A DNA stretch of 57,626 bases from assembly GCA_029939505.1 (NCBI GenBank), contig JAOZSV010000010.1, positions 1-57,626 on the forward strand, in the 5' to 3' direction. Under the pieces are notes generated by a model. That model saw nothing but the letters and a program-made list of their open reading frames with translations, was not told the origin of the DNA and did no database searches. A program made the translations under genes and the position numbers. Source of the DNA: Thiotrichaceae bacterium (lineage in GTDB: Bacteria; Pseudomonadota; Gammaproteobacteria; Beggiatoales; Beggiatoaceae). Below, piece by piece: positions 1 to 8,452 of the stretch (its first letter is position 1; the number at the start of each line of letters is the position of its first letter).

Positions 1-719
1 TTGGAGTACAACGCTTTAGCTTTGGAAATTGGAGTACAACGCTTTAGCTTTGGAAGAATTTTATCCGTTACTTTTCGGTTATGAAGGAAATTGGGTGAAT
101 GTTCGACGCAGAGCGTTGAGAAAGGCGTTCCCAAACAGAGTTTGGGAACGAGTAATGATTTCCTCTTTAATGGTATTCACAAACTCAATATCAATGTCTT
201 ATTGTTAATTATTAATTATTAATTAAATAATGAATAAGCCCTTTTGCCCTACTGATGCCCAAATCTAAAATGCACGACTATTTACCTGGAGAGGTGAAAA
301 TTCGTTTAACCAAAAGTTGATCCCTATTCCATTTTTTAAAATAGTTTTTAAAAACAATGATTTACATTTATTCACTTTTTTTTTCATTCATCATTCATCA
401 CTCATCATTCCACTATCGTTATTATTAAAATGCGAAGTAACTACTCAGTCTTAATTAAGCGTTGTACTCCAAAGAACAAAGCTAAAGCGTTGTACTCCAC
501 AAAGCTAAAGCGTTGTACTCCAAAGAACAAAGCTAAAGCGTTGTACTCCATTCATTCGCATTTCAAGGCTGAGTAGTTACAATGCGAAAAACTTGATAAT
601 CAAATATGATGACTTGAAATTTAAACACATTATCAGTATTATTACTTTCGCCAATAAAAAATGATTGGCGAATTTAAAAAACATCCCCTATTTCAAACAT
701 AATTAGGAGAAACAACATC
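1..719. repeat. Repeat-filled spacer upstream of ppdK
   Basis: No credible gene is visible. The unit TTGGAGTACAACGCTTTAGC occurs twice at 1-54 and its reverse complement four times at about 457-550. An inverted repeat of the CTCGTTCCCAAA kind lies near 120-150 (GTTCCCAAAC/GTTTGGGAAC). Positions 437-580 form a complete GTAACTACTC palindromic element, listed separately. AT-rich sequence of the TTAATTATTAATT type lies at 200-230. No promoter could be assigned with confidence. Confidence 0.7.
437..580. mobile_element. GTAAC-type MITE with 8-bp target duplication (copy 1)
   Basis: The ends are GTAACTACTCAGTCTT on the left and AAGGCTGAGTAGTTAC on the right, an inverted repeat. The flanks are AATGCGAA at 429-436 and AATGCGAA at 581-588, a perfect 8-bp direct repeat. 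The interior carries four head-to-tail copies of a GCGTTGTACTCC unit. Terminal GTAA with 8-bp duplications is the published signature of IS66-family ends. No transposase is inside, so this is a non-autonomous element. Confidence 0.85.
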
Positions 720-3485
720 ATGGCAAAACGCTTGATCTATTCCTTCAATGAAGGAGATGGAAAAAACAAACACCTGTTAGGAGGCAAAGGTGCCAATTTA
801 TGCGAAATGACACAAATTGGTCTTAACGTCCCCCCTGGTTTTGTTATTACCACCGAAGCCTGTTTAACCTATCTTGATGATCCACAGCGTGCTTTACCTG
901 CGGGTTTAATAGAAGACGTAAAACAGCAGATGCAAGCGGTTGAAAAGGGCACGGGTAAAAAGTTTGGCGATCCCAACAATCCCTTACTCGTCTCAGTACG
1001 CTCTGGCGCCGCAATGTCCATGCCTGGCATGATGGACACCATCCTGAATTTAGGTTTCAACGCTCAAACATTGGGCGGGTTGATCAAACAAACGGGCGAT
1101 GAACGCTTTGGTTATGATGCCTATCGCCGCTTTATCCAACTGTTTGGTAAAGTCGCCTTAAATATTGCCGATGAACATTTCGATGAACATTTTGAAGCGG
1201 TGAAAAAGCGCGTTGGCGTAAAAGCTGATGTTGATTTAGGGGCTGAAGAGCTTAAAGAAATCAGCGAATTATTCCTGCTTGTCGTCAAAGAAAAAACGGG
1301 CAGACCTTTTCCAGAAGAAGTCTATGAACAATTAGAGATTTCCATCAAAGCCGTCTTTGGTTCATGGGGTGGAAAACGAGCAGTTGATTATCGCCGTGAA
1401 TTTAAGATCACTAAAAACATGGCAAATGGAACAGCCGTCAATGTCGTCGCAATGGTTTTCGGCAACATGGGTAACGACTGCGCCACTGGTGTCGGATTCT
1501 CCCGCAATCCAGGTACGGGTGAAAATGAGATGTATGGCGAATACCTAGTCAACGCACAAGGTGAAGATGTCGTTGCTGGTACTCGTACTCCCAAGGCTGT
1601 GCAGGAAATGGAAACAGAAATGCCCGTTCTGTACAAAGAACTGGTCGAATTGCGTAACAAACTCGAAACGCATTACAATGAAGTACAGGATTACGAATAC
1701 ACCATTGAAAAGGGCCAATTATATTGCCTACAAACACGCAACGGCAAAATGAACGCCGCAGCAATGGTACGCACATCGGTAGAAATGGTCAATGAAGGAT
1801 TGATTGACAAAAATCAAGCATTGTTACGGTTCGACCCTGATCTTCTGGAACAACTGCTTCATCCCCGTTTGGATCCGAATATAACAGCCGAACCCCTCGC
1901 ACAAGGTTTATCCGCTTCACCAGGCGCAGCCAGTGGCAAATGTATCTTCGACGCTGATCGTGCTGAAATATTAGGACGGGCCGGTGACAAAGTCATTTTA
2001 GTCCGTGAAGAAACCAAACCCGAAGACATTCATGGCTTCTTTGCCTCGCAAGGCATTCTCACCAGTCGCGGAGGTAAAACATCACATGCCGCTGTTGTCG
2101 CACGAGGCATGGGTAAAGCCTGTGTTGCGGGGGCAGAAGGTATTGCCGTTGATGTCAGAGCGCGACAAGCCATTATCGGAAAAAATGTGCTACATGAAGG
2201 CGATGTCATCACCATTGACGGTAGTAGTGGCCACGTCTATATCGGTGAACTTCCCACAATCGAACCAGAATTTTCCGACGAATTGAAAACCCTATTATCA
2301 TGGGCAGATGAAGTCGCGCGACTCAAAGTCATGGCTAATGCGGACACCCCAGAAGCCGCGACGAAAGCCGTTGAATTTGGCGCAATGGGCATTGGACTCT
2401 GCCGTACAGAGCGCATGTTCAATGACGTTGATCGTTTACCCATTGTCGTCGATATGATCCTCGCGGAAACGCAAGAAGACCGCCAAACCTTCCTAAACCA
2501 GTTGTTGCCCATTCAACGTGAAGACTTCAAAGCGGTATTTAAAACCCTCGCTCCACGCCCTGTCACTGTACGCTTATTAGACCCCCCATTGCATGAATTT
2601 CTCCCGACTGAAATGCAATTGATTGAAGAACTGGAAAACCTACGTTCACTGCGCGGTACAATCAAAGGTGCAACAAATCTTCTTAGTGCTGTACGCATGA
2701 CAGAAGGCCAACCTAACGAGCTACCACCCCCTTTTGATGAAATGGGTGAAGATAGGATCAACGAAGTCATCGCCAAAAAAGAACGGATGCTTCGCAAAGT
2801 ACGCGAACTCTACGAAGTCAACCCCATGCTCGGTCATCGTGGTGTCCGTTTAGGAATCAGCTATCCCGAAATCTACACCATGCAAATTCGAGCCGTTTTA
2901 GAAGCCACGGCTGAATGTGCAAAAGAAGGGGCAGACATTAATCCAGAAATCATGATACCTCAAGTCACGACTGCTCAAGAATTGAAGTATGTCAAAAATA
3001 TCGTTGATGATATCCGAGCAGAAATTGAGGCGAGGGAAAAAATCAAACTTCACTTCAAGTTTGGCACCATGATTGAAGTGGTACGTGCCTGCATGAGGGC
3101 AGGGCAACTTGCTGATTTTGCAGAGTTTTTCTCATTTGGCACCAATGATCTCTCTCAAGCAACGTTTTCCTTCTCACGAGAAGATGCCGAAAACAAATTC
3201 TTGCCGATGTACAACGAAACCGGCATTTTACAAGACAACCCGTTTGAAGTACTTGATATCAAAGGCGTGGGTCAACTGATGAGCATGACCATCAAATGGG
3301 GACGCGAAACCAAGCCCGATTTAAAAGTGGGGATTTGTGGTGAACAAGGGGGACATCCTGCTTCCATCCATTTCTGCCACCATATTGGCTTAACTTACGT
3401 GTCTTGTTCTGGACCGCGAGTACCTATCGCTCGCCTTGCAGCAGCGCAGGCTAAGTTGTTGGAAGACAAATATATTGCTGATTAG
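720..3485 (+). CDS. ppdK: Pyruvate, phosphate dikinase
   Basis: This enzyme interconverts pyruvate, ATP and phosphate with phosphoenolpyruvate, AMP and pyrophosphate in the cytoplasm, linking glycolysis and gluconeogenesis in a PPi-dependent way. The 921-residue protein shows the N-terminal nucleotide-binding domain, the central phosphohistidine domain with GGKTSHAAVVARGMGKA (catalytic His456) and the C-terminal TIM-barrel PEP domain with the active-site Cys in GICGEQGG (about residue 873). It is about 45 residues longer than the Clostridium symbiosum type because of an insert near residues 640-690, before NPMLGHRG; I recall this form from other proteobacteria. The ATG at 720 follows TAGGAGAAAC. 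The stop codon TAG shares its last base with the first base of a GTAAC palindromic element. It stands alone, with no operon partner. Confidence 0.97.
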   Translation: MAKRLIYSFNEGDGKNKHLLGGKGANLCEMTQIGLNVPPGFVITTEACLTYLDDPQRALPAGLIEDVKQQMQAVEKGTGKKFGDPNNPLLVSVRSGAAMSMPGMMDTILNLGFNAQTLGGLIKQTGDERFGYDAYRRFIQLFGKVALNIADEHFDEHFEAVKKRVGVKADVDLGAEELKEISELFLLVVKEKTGRPFPEEVYEQLEISIKAVFGSWGGKRAVDYRREFKITKNMANGTAVNVVAMVFGNMGNDCATGVGFSRNPGTGENEMYGEYLVNAQGEDVVAGTRTPKAVQEMETEMPVLYKELVELRNKLETHYNEVQDYEYTIEKGQLYCLQTRNGKMNAAAMVRTSVEMVNEGLIDKNQALLRFDPDLLEQLLHPRLDPNITAEPLAQGLSASPGAASGKCIFDADRAEILGRAGDKVILVREETKPEDIHGFFASQGILTSRGGKTSHAAVVARGMGKACVAGAEGIAVDVRARQAIIGKNVLHEGDVITIDGSSGHVYIGELPTIEPEFSDELKTLLSWADEVARLKVMANADTPEAATKAVEFGAMGIGLCRTERMFNDVDRLPIVVDMILAETQEDRQTFLNQLLPIQREDFKAVFKTLAPRPVTVRLLDPPLHEFLPTEMQLIEELENLRSLRGTIKGATNLLSAVRMTEGQPNELPPPFDEMGEDRINEVIAKKERMLRKVRELYEVNPMLGHRGVRLGISYPEIYTMQIRAVLEATAECAKEGADINPEIMIPQVTTAQELKYVKNIVDDIRAEIEAREKIKLHFKFGTMIEVVRACMRAGQLADFAEFFSFGTNDLSQATFSFSREDAENKFLPMYNETGILQDNPFEVLDIKGVGQLMSMTIKWGRETKPDLKVGICGEQGGHPASIHFCHHIGLTYVSCSGPRVPIARLAAAQAKLLEDKYIAD

Positions 3486-3830
3486 TAACTACTCAGCCTT
3501 GAAATCAATTATTTCATCCCACCCCTCGTTCCCAAGCTCCAGCTCTCATCGTTATACATAAGTCAAAAAGTAGGGTGGGTAGAAACGAAGTGGAAACCCA
3601 CCGAACCCCAAAAATGGTGGGTGGAGCGTTCGCTCTACCCACCCTACTTTTGATCATTTTAACTTATGACTAACGATGAGATATGGAGCTTGGGAACGAG
3701 GGGGCTGAGTCAATGCCATTAAGTTAAGGGCAACCACAAGGGATTGCCCCTACAAAAAATCACGGTTCACGTAGGGGCAATCCTTTATGGTTGCCATTAA
3801 CTTAATGGCATTGAGGGGCTGAGTAGTTAC
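3485..3830. mobile_element. Nested palindromic elements inside a GTAAC MITE (copy 2)
   Basis: The outer ends are GTAACTACTCAGCC (3485-3498) and GGCTGAGTAGTTAC (3817-3830). Inside lies an inverted repeat CCTCGTTCCCAAGCTCC / GGAGCTTGGGAACGAG (about 3524-3540 and 3685-3700), and inside that a longer palindrome with arms AGTAGGGTGGGTAG / CTACCCACCCTACT. A further palindrome at 3711-3813, beginning CAATGCCATTAAG, has landed in the right arm of the outer element. It is flanked by a 10-bp direct repeat GGGGCTGAGT (3701-3710 and 3815-3824). No 8-bp duplication is seen around the outer ends. Confidence 0.75.
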
Positions 3831-3837
3831 AAATAAT

Positions 3838-4024
3838 GTAAAACAACCCCCTAAAATTGGGGGTTGGAATTTTATTTGTATAAAGAGCCATTTTAAATGG
3901 CTTGAAGCCATAAAAAAACCCACCCAGTGAGCATCGTTGAGAGGCTTGGCGGGGATAGTCATCTACTATTATAATGACTTTGAAAAAAAACAACCCCCTA
4001 AAATTGGGGTTTGAAATTTTATTT
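3838..4024. repeat. Direct repeat pair around AACAACCCCCTAAAATTGGG
   Basis: The stretch ACAACCCCCTAAAATTGGGG followed by a TTGGAATTTTATTT-like tail occurs at 3842-3876 and again at 3989-4024. The text between shows no gene. The second copy runs into the leader of the small gene starting at 4061. Confidence 0.6.
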
Positions 4025-4060
4025 AACAGTATATCCCAGCATGGTTATAAGGAGAAAATA

Positions 4061-4315
4061 ATGAAATGGCTTGAAATTAAACAACGCTATCCCGATAAAT
4101 TTATTCTACTGGGTAATCTAGTAGAAGAACAGATTTCTTCGCACAGATATAAAATCTTAGCAGGAGAAATTCTGAAAGTGAGTGATAATGCTACGGAAAT
4201 AAGAAAAGCATATCAAGAATATAATAGTCAAGGAAAAGATGTACTTTATTCACTTCCCAGTACCACAGAAGAATTCATTGTGGAAAATGTGCCGCTTAAA
4301 GGAATCTTTAAATGA
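4061..4315 (+). CDS. Small protein paired with a retropepsin-like protease
   Basis: This 84-residue acidic protein has no domain I recognise. I chose the ATG at 4061 because AAGGAGA sits 6-7 bases upstream; an upstream in-frame start at 3974 would translate the direct repeat and is unlikely. The end overlaps the next gene by 4 bases (ATGA), so the two are translationally coupled. Visible features are a Trp-Leu-Glu-Ile start, a hydrophobic core segment KFILLGNLVEE and a C-terminal TTEEFIVENVPLKGIF. Such short partners regularly precede clan AA aspartic proteases in sulfur bacteria and cyanobacteria, where they are annotated as hypothetical. A toxin-antitoxin-like or regulatory partnership is possible but unproved. 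Confidence 0.75.
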   Translation: MKWLEIKQRYPDKFILLGNLVEEQISSHRYKILAGEILKVSDNATEIRKAYQEYNSQGKDVLYSLPSTTEEFIVENVPLKGIFK

Positions 4316-4731
4316 AATTTGAGCGAAAGCAGGGTTTGATATGGGTACCCATAGAGGTCATTTATGAAGGAAAAAAGAGAATTATTCCCGATTGCATTAT
4401 TGATACTGGCTCATCCAGCACAATGATAGACATTGATCTAGTAGAATTTGATTATAGAAAACCGGCTATAATTAAACGCTTATTTGGAATAGGTACTGGG
4501 AAGCAAGAAGTTTTATCTCAAGAAGTGGATAAAATAATTATTGATCAATTTGAATTAGAAGCAGTACAAATTGAATTTGGAACAATCAAAGAAACTTTAG
4601 GAATTAATGGATTCATTGGAAATGATATTTTGAGCCAGTTTATTGTAATGATTGATTTCAATCAACAAATTATTAACTTTAAACTAAACGAAGAGCATCT
4701 TGCAAAACGGATCAAAAAAACTTTTTTTTGA
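4312..4731 (+). CDS. Retropepsin-like (clan AA) aspartic protease
   Basis: The 139-residue protein has the single-lobe retroviral-protease pattern. The catalytic Asp is in IIDTGSSST (about residues 31-39), and a C-terminal hydrophobic-hydrophobic-Gly block GFIGNDILSQF follows (about residues 103-113). Proteins of this size act as homodimers, each chain giving one Asp. There is no signal peptide or membrane segment, so it is probably cytoplasmic. It overlaps the preceding small gene by 4 bases. The substrate is unknown. The lysine-rich end finishes at a TGA followed by a GTACAGGACA inverted repeat. Confidence 0.85.
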   Translation: MKFERKQGLIWVPIEVIYEGKKRIIPDCIIDTGSSSTMIDIDLVEFDYRKPAIIKRLFGIGTGKQEVLSQEVDKIIIDQFELEAVQIEFGTIKETLGINGFIGNDILSQFIVMIDFNQQIINFKLNEEHLAKRIKKTFF

Positions 4732-4958
4732 ATCTGGTGTACAGGACATTTTTTATCGTAACCAGTTGATTTTACATATAAAGTTATTTATATAATAACG
4801 AACTTATAAAAAATTGTCCTGTACTTATAGTACTTTCAGAAAAATGTTTGGAGCCAAACCTCTGAGGTTTCTAAAACCTCAGAGGTTTTTCGTGAAATGA
4901 TTTATCTGAACCTCTATAGATTTTATTGTGGTGCGTAAGCCGGGGGATCAGGCACTAA
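4732..4958. repeat. Spacer with TGTACAGGACA and CCTCTGAGG inverted repeats
   Basis: Inverted arms GTACAGGACA (4740-4749) and TGTCCTGTAC (4815-4824) bound an AT-rich core. The same end sequence recurs near 7315 and 31955. A perfect hairpin AAACCTCTGAGG...CCTCAGAGGTTTTT at 4856-4890 lies between convergent genes and could terminate transcription from either side. Confidence 0.65.
4856..4890. terminator. Hairpin CCTCTGAGGTTT / AAACCTCAGAGG, possible bidirectional terminator
   Basis: A 12-bp stem with a short CTA loop is followed by T5 on the plus strand and A-rich sequence on the other. It lies downstream of the protease gene and downstream of the convergent ATPase F gene. The same palindrome is found at 29508-29543, so it is also a dispersed repeat. 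Confidence 0.5.
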
Positions 4959-5294
4959 CTAAACATTTTTCACCGATTCAGGATTATCCAGTACAGAACG
5001 TCCTAAAACACGCTCTACCAGTTCTTCTACTGAAGGGCGATACTTATCGGGCGCATTTAATGGCGGAATTTCTGTGATAATTATTCGACCTGATTCCCGG
5101 CGTGCGCGTAAAAAGAATGGCCCTGGTTGGCGCGTCAGTTTATCTTCAAGGAAAACGAGGGCATTTTCTTTGTTTTGAAGCAGTTCTGATAATACGCTTT
5201 CAACATTGTCCGTCGTGGCATCAGGGAATGTTTCAAAACCAAGTAATGCAAAGCCATCAGCTAAAGCGTTACTGCCCATAAAGATGAGCTTCAT
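4959..5294 (-). CDS. V-type ATP synthase subunit F
   Basis: This is a small central-stalk subunit of a V/A-type rotary ATPase. The 111-residue length and the start MKLIFMGSNALADGFALLGF (a Rossmann-like strand and helix) fit NtpG/AtpF of the V-type. The middle block ALVFLEDKL and the proline-rich C-terminal part PPLNAPDKYRPSVEELVERVLG also fit. Its ATG overlaps the stop of subunit K by 4 bases, so the K and F genes are coupled. It is the last gene of the local minus-strand group B-K-F. Confidence 0.85.
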   Translation of the reverse strand: MKLIFMGSNALADGFALLGFETFPDATTDNVESVLSELLQNKENALVFLEDKLTRQPGPFFLRARRESGRIIITEIPPLNAPDKYRPSVEELVERVLGRSVLDNPESVKNV

Positions 5295-5740
5295 CCTAAT
5301 TTTCCTAAGAGTAAAATGGTCACAACCAAGCCATAAATGGCAATACCTTCTGCCAAGCCGAGATAAACTAAAGTACGTCCAAACATCTCTGGCTTTTCGG
5401 CAATGACAGCCAGCGAAGCGGCACCAACTGGTCCGACAGCAATGCCTGCCCCTATCGTTGCAAATGCCGTTGGAATTCCAATACCTATCATTGCTAATCC
5501 CATACCGACGGTAATTTCACGCGCAGCTTCAGTTGTTGTTGGTTCTGCCATCACTTCCTGAATACCCAACAATAACAAGCCAATTTGTGCGAGAACAAAA
5601 ACAAATAAATTGATTCCCACCGTGCCTTTTAACCAGCGCTGCGCATTCGCCTGTTTAGAAAGAGGAACTATTTCAAAATAAATCCCTATCGCGATAATAC
5701 CTAATAGACTTAAAGTCATTAAAGCAAGTAGCCAATACAT
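5291..5740 (-). CDS. V-type ATP synthase subunit K (proteolipid ring)
   Basis: This is the membrane rotor subunit that carries ions through the V-type ATPase. It has four membrane helices (about residues 1-22, 38-60, 80-104 and 122-147 from the ATG) arranged as two hairpins. The ion-binding Glu in the last helix is in GLAEGIAIYGL, and no matching carboxylate is in helix 2, as usual for V-type K subunits. I take the ATG at 5740. An upstream TTG at 5785 would add 15 residues that are simply the translation of a palindromic MITE (5756-5799). No clear Shine-Dalgarno sequence is seen. Confidence 0.88.
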   Translation of the reverse strand: MYWLLALMTLSLLGIIAIGIYFEIVPLSKQANAQRWLKGTVGINLFVFVLAQIGLLLLGIQEVMAEPTTTEAAREITVGMGLAMIGIGIPTAFATIGAGIAVGPVGAASLAVIAEKPEMFGRTLVYLGLAEGIAIYGLVVTILLLGKLG

Positions 5741-5755
5741 AATAATTGTTAATTG

Positions 5756-5799
5756 GTAACTACTCTGCCTTGAAATCAATTTCAAGGCAGAGTAGTTAC
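5756..5799. mobile_element. Minimal 44-bp GTAAC MITE with 8-bp target duplication (copy 3)
   Basis: This is an almost perfect palindrome with ends GTAACTACTCTGCC and GGCAGAGTAGTTAC. It is flanked by GTTAATTG at 5748-5755 and GTTAATTG at 5800-5807. The flank also belongs to a TTAATTG tandem array, so this duplication is weaker evidence than the others. It separates the ATPase B and K genes and is the shortest intact copy in the window. Confidence 0.75.
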
Positions 5800-5845
5800 G
5801 TTAATTGTTAATTGTTAATTGTTAATTGTTAATTGTTAATTGTTA
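5800..5845. repeat. Tandem TTAATTG heptamers
   Basis: Six head-to-tail copies of a 7-bp unit lie in the B-K intergenic gap. The last copy supplies the stop codon and final Asn codons of ATPase subunit B. Intergenic heptamer arrays (of TAACTGA) have been described for Guaymas Basin orange Beggiatoa; this one is similar in kind but differs in sequence. Confidence 0.8.
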
Positions 5846-7230
5846 GCTGTCTCTTCCGCCCTTGAATAATATTTAGCAATATCCGCCTCACTCACTCGTG
5901 TCAAAGCCTCTTTTGGCAGAATCGACAATAATTCCCAAGATAAATTTAGGGTATCAGTAATACTATGATCAGTCGTTTCACCTTGACCAACAAAACGTTT
6001 TTCAAACTCTTCGGCAAAAGCGAGATAACTGCGATCACGTTCTGAGAGTTCTTCAGCACCGATAATGGAAGCCAAATTACGGGCATCTAAAGCACGAGTA
6101 TAAGCGGCATAAATTTGGTTAGCAATACGCCCATGATCTTCACGAGTATGATCTTTACCAATGCCATCCTTCATTAACCGTGACAAGGAAGGCGGCACAT
6201 TGACAGGCGGATAAATGCCCTGATTATGTAGTTCACGACTGAGTACAATTTGACCTTCTGTAATATAACCTGTTAAATCTGGAATGGGGTGCGTAATGTC
6301 ATCACTTGGCATACTGACAACGGGTATCATTGTGATTGAGCCATGCCGATTTTTAATGCGTCCAGCGCGTTCATAAATCTCTGCCAAATCAGAATATAAA
6401 TAACCAGGATAACCCTTACGAGCTGGCACATCACCTTTAGCAGTGGCAATTTCACGCAAGGCTTCTGCGTAGTGAGTCATATCAGTAATGACAACCAATA
6501 CATGAAGATCACGATCATAAGCCAGATATTCAGCGGCAGTCAAAGCAGTACGTGGCAAAATAAGCCGCTCCATCGGTGGATCATCGGCATGATTAATGAA
6601 CATGACCACATTATTGAGTACGCCGCTTGATTCAAATTGTTCCTCAAAAAAACGGGCATCCGCATAAGAGACTCCCATTGCAGCAAAAACAACGGCAAAT
6701 TGTGACTCCTGCCCTGGTAATTTAGCTTGACGTACAATTTGCGCTGCAAGGCGATTATGTGGTAAGCCCGAACCAGAAAAAATAGGCAATTTCTGCCCAC
6801 GCACTAAAGAATTTAAACCATCTATAGTAGAAATGCCCGTTTGGATAAATTCACTAGGATAAGCGCGTGCCACTGGATTAACCGATGAACCATTGACATT
6901 GCGCTTTAAGCCAGAAATGAGCGGGGGACGATCATCACGCGGCTGCCCTATGCCATTAAATACACGTCCCAATAAATCGGGAGAAAGTGGCAATTCAAAA
7001 GGCTTTTCTAAAAAGCGTACCCAAGTGTTTTCTATATCAAGATCACTCGTCCCTTCAAACACTTGCACGAGTACAACTTCTTGAGTTGTTTGTATCACTT
7101 GCCCATTACGTTTGCGCCCACTGTAATCACGCACAAGCACCCTATCACCCAGTGCCACATTAGGAACACCGCGCAAAAATAATAAGGCATCGCGCATTGC
7201 CGAAACCATACGATATTCTTTTTCTTTCAT
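5836..7230 (-). CDS. V-type ATP synthase subunit B
   Basis: This is the non-catalytic hexamer subunit of the V-type ATPase headpiece. It has the typical N-terminal beta-barrel (KEKEYRMVSAMRD...), the degenerate nucleotide site SGSGLPHNRLAAQI in place of a P-loop, and the B-subunit signatures DDPPMERLILPR and PSLSRLMKDGIG. I chose the ATG at 7230, which gives 464 residues and the family's usual N-terminus; an upstream TTG would add 15 unrelated residues. Subunits K and F follow, but A, D, I and E/C are not in the window, and 1.2 kb of repeats lies upstream where subunit A would be expected. Confidence 0.93.
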   Translation of the reverse strand: MKEKEYRMVSAMRDALLFLRGVPNVALGDRVLVRDYSGRKRNGQVIQTTQEVVLVQVFEGTSDLDIENTWVRFLEKPFELPLSPDLLGRVFNGIGQPRDDRPPLISGLKRNVNGSSVNPVARAYPSEFIQTGISTIDGLNSLVRGQKLPIFSGSGLPHNRLAAQIVRQAKLPGQESQFAVVFAAMGVSYADARFFEEQFESSGVLNNVVMFINHADDPPMERLILPRTALTAAEYLAYDRDLHVLVVITDMTHYAEALREIATAKGDVPARKGYPGYLYSDLAEIYERAGRIKNRHGSITMIPVVSMPSDDITHPIPDLTGYITEGQIVLSRELHNQGIYPPVNVPPSLSRLMKDGIGKDHTREDHGRIANQIYAAYTRALDARNLASIIGAEELSERDRSYLAFAEEFEKRFVGQGETTDHSITDTLNLSWELLSILPKEALTRVSEADIAKYYSRAEETANN

Positions 7231-7489
7231 ACAATTTCTTTGAAATTCGCCCACTAATGATAATATCTTCGCCAAAGAATTTTGAACAATTTGAGGTTTT
7301 AGTTTTTTGAAAAAAAACGCTTTGTACAGGACAAATTTTTATAATTCATTGATTTAAATCACTTTCCATTATTAGAATCAGAATGAACCGAATTTAAAAC
7401 CTCATAATTCGAGGTTCAAGTTTTTTGAAGAAAAACTTGAACCTCGAAAACCCACTTGATTTTTCATTCTGAAAATTCTATTCGAGAAT

Positions 7490-7586
7490 GTAACTACTCA
7501 GTCTTAAAGCGTTTTCGAGGTTTTAGTTTTTTTGAAAAAAAACTAAAACCTCGAACTCCATTCACATTTCAAGGCGGAGTAGTTAC
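7490..7586. mobile_element. GTAAC MITE with 8-bp duplication, carrying a TTCGAGG hairpin (copy 4)
   Basis: The ends are GTAACTACTCAGTCTTAAAG and CAAGGCGGAGTAGTTAC, flanked by TCGAGAAT at 7482-7489 and TCGAGAAT at 7587-7594. A TTCGAGGTTTTAG hairpin at 7514-7554 sits inside the AAAGCGTT/CTCCATTC junction of the interior. Confidence 0.85.
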
Positions 7587-8102
7587 TCGAGAATTGAGGT
7601 TTCAATTTTTTGTAACGACTCAGCCTTGAAATTGCAAGGCGAACAGCTAAAGCAGGCTCAGCTAAATGATTTAATTAGTCTGCTTTAGCAGACTATTCGA
7701 GGTTTGATTTTCAAAAAACGAAAACCTCGAATACTTTTAGCCTTGAAATTGATTTCAAGGCTAACTGCTGAATAGTTTTTTTTAAAGAAAAAACTTTAGC
7801 CTCGACTCGAATATTCTGAAAATTCTGAGATTGAGGCTAAAGTTTTTTGCAAAAAAACTTTAGCCTCGATCAAACAATAAAAAATATTTTGTAGAAGGCG
7901 AAAAACTAAAACCTCGAATCGAATCGAATTATGATGTGATTTAAATTCATAGCGAATACAAATACTTATAATTTTTCTTCTGTCGAACTCAGGTTAGTTA
8001 GAGCAGACGCACTGTACAACAAATTAAAAAATCAACTCCAACAATATTAGAATATATTGACATATATCATATAACATTCATTTCTTAATACGTTATTTTA
8101 AC

Positions 8103-8178
8103 GTAACTACTCAGTTTTAAAGAAAAAAAACTAAAACATCGAATGTACTCCATTCGCATTTCAAGGCTAAGTAGTTAC
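8103..8178. mobile_element. GTAAC MITE with near-perfect duplication (copy 5)
   Basis: The ends are GTAACTACTCAGTTTTAAAG and AAGGCTAAGTAGTTAC. The flanks ATTTTAAC (8095-8102) and AATTTAAC (8179-8186) agree at 7 of 8 positions. The interior keeps only the right half of a TTCGAGG-type hairpin (ACTAAAACATCGAA). Confidence 0.7.
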
Positions 8179-8452
8179 AATTTAACAAGCTCACTTTTTA
8201 GTGATAAGTACTGAGGAATGAGACTTTAATCACTTCCAACACTTTTAAAGGCAAACCTGTCAGGTTTAGTTTTGTGTTTGATTAAATTTTCATTCATACT
8301 GAAACCTCGAATGGACTCCATCATATCCGATATGCTTCAGTACTTAGGAACGTATTATGCTTGGCAACAAAGTTAGTTTGTCTTTCAAGGTTGTTCAAGA
8401 ATAATATCAAATTGAAAAACCGCTTTAATTTTTTAACAGATATAATGTAGCT

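Larger units (their letters stand above)
7231..8452. repeat. 1.2-kb palindrome-packed spacer
   Basis: No gene is visible. A truncated GTACAGGACA-type element begins near 7314. TTCGAGG hairpins lie at 7408-7448, 7514-7554, 7696-7731 and 7831-7869, with a half copy near 7785-7805. GTAAC elements lie at 7490-7586, 7612-7778 (degenerate, with a CTGCTTTAGCAG hairpin inside) and 8103-8178. The promoter of the rhodanese gene should be in the last 100 bases but is not clear. Confidence 0.75.

Noticed and set aside
720-3485. The insert of about 40 residues in PPDK as a novel domain
   Set aside because: I recall similar inserts before NPMLGHRG in other proteobacterial PPDKs, so it is a known subfamily trait.
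3750-3993. Two ORFs of 63-70 residues on the minus strand
   Set aside because: They are translations of palindromic and direct repeats with no ribosome binding site or natural composition.
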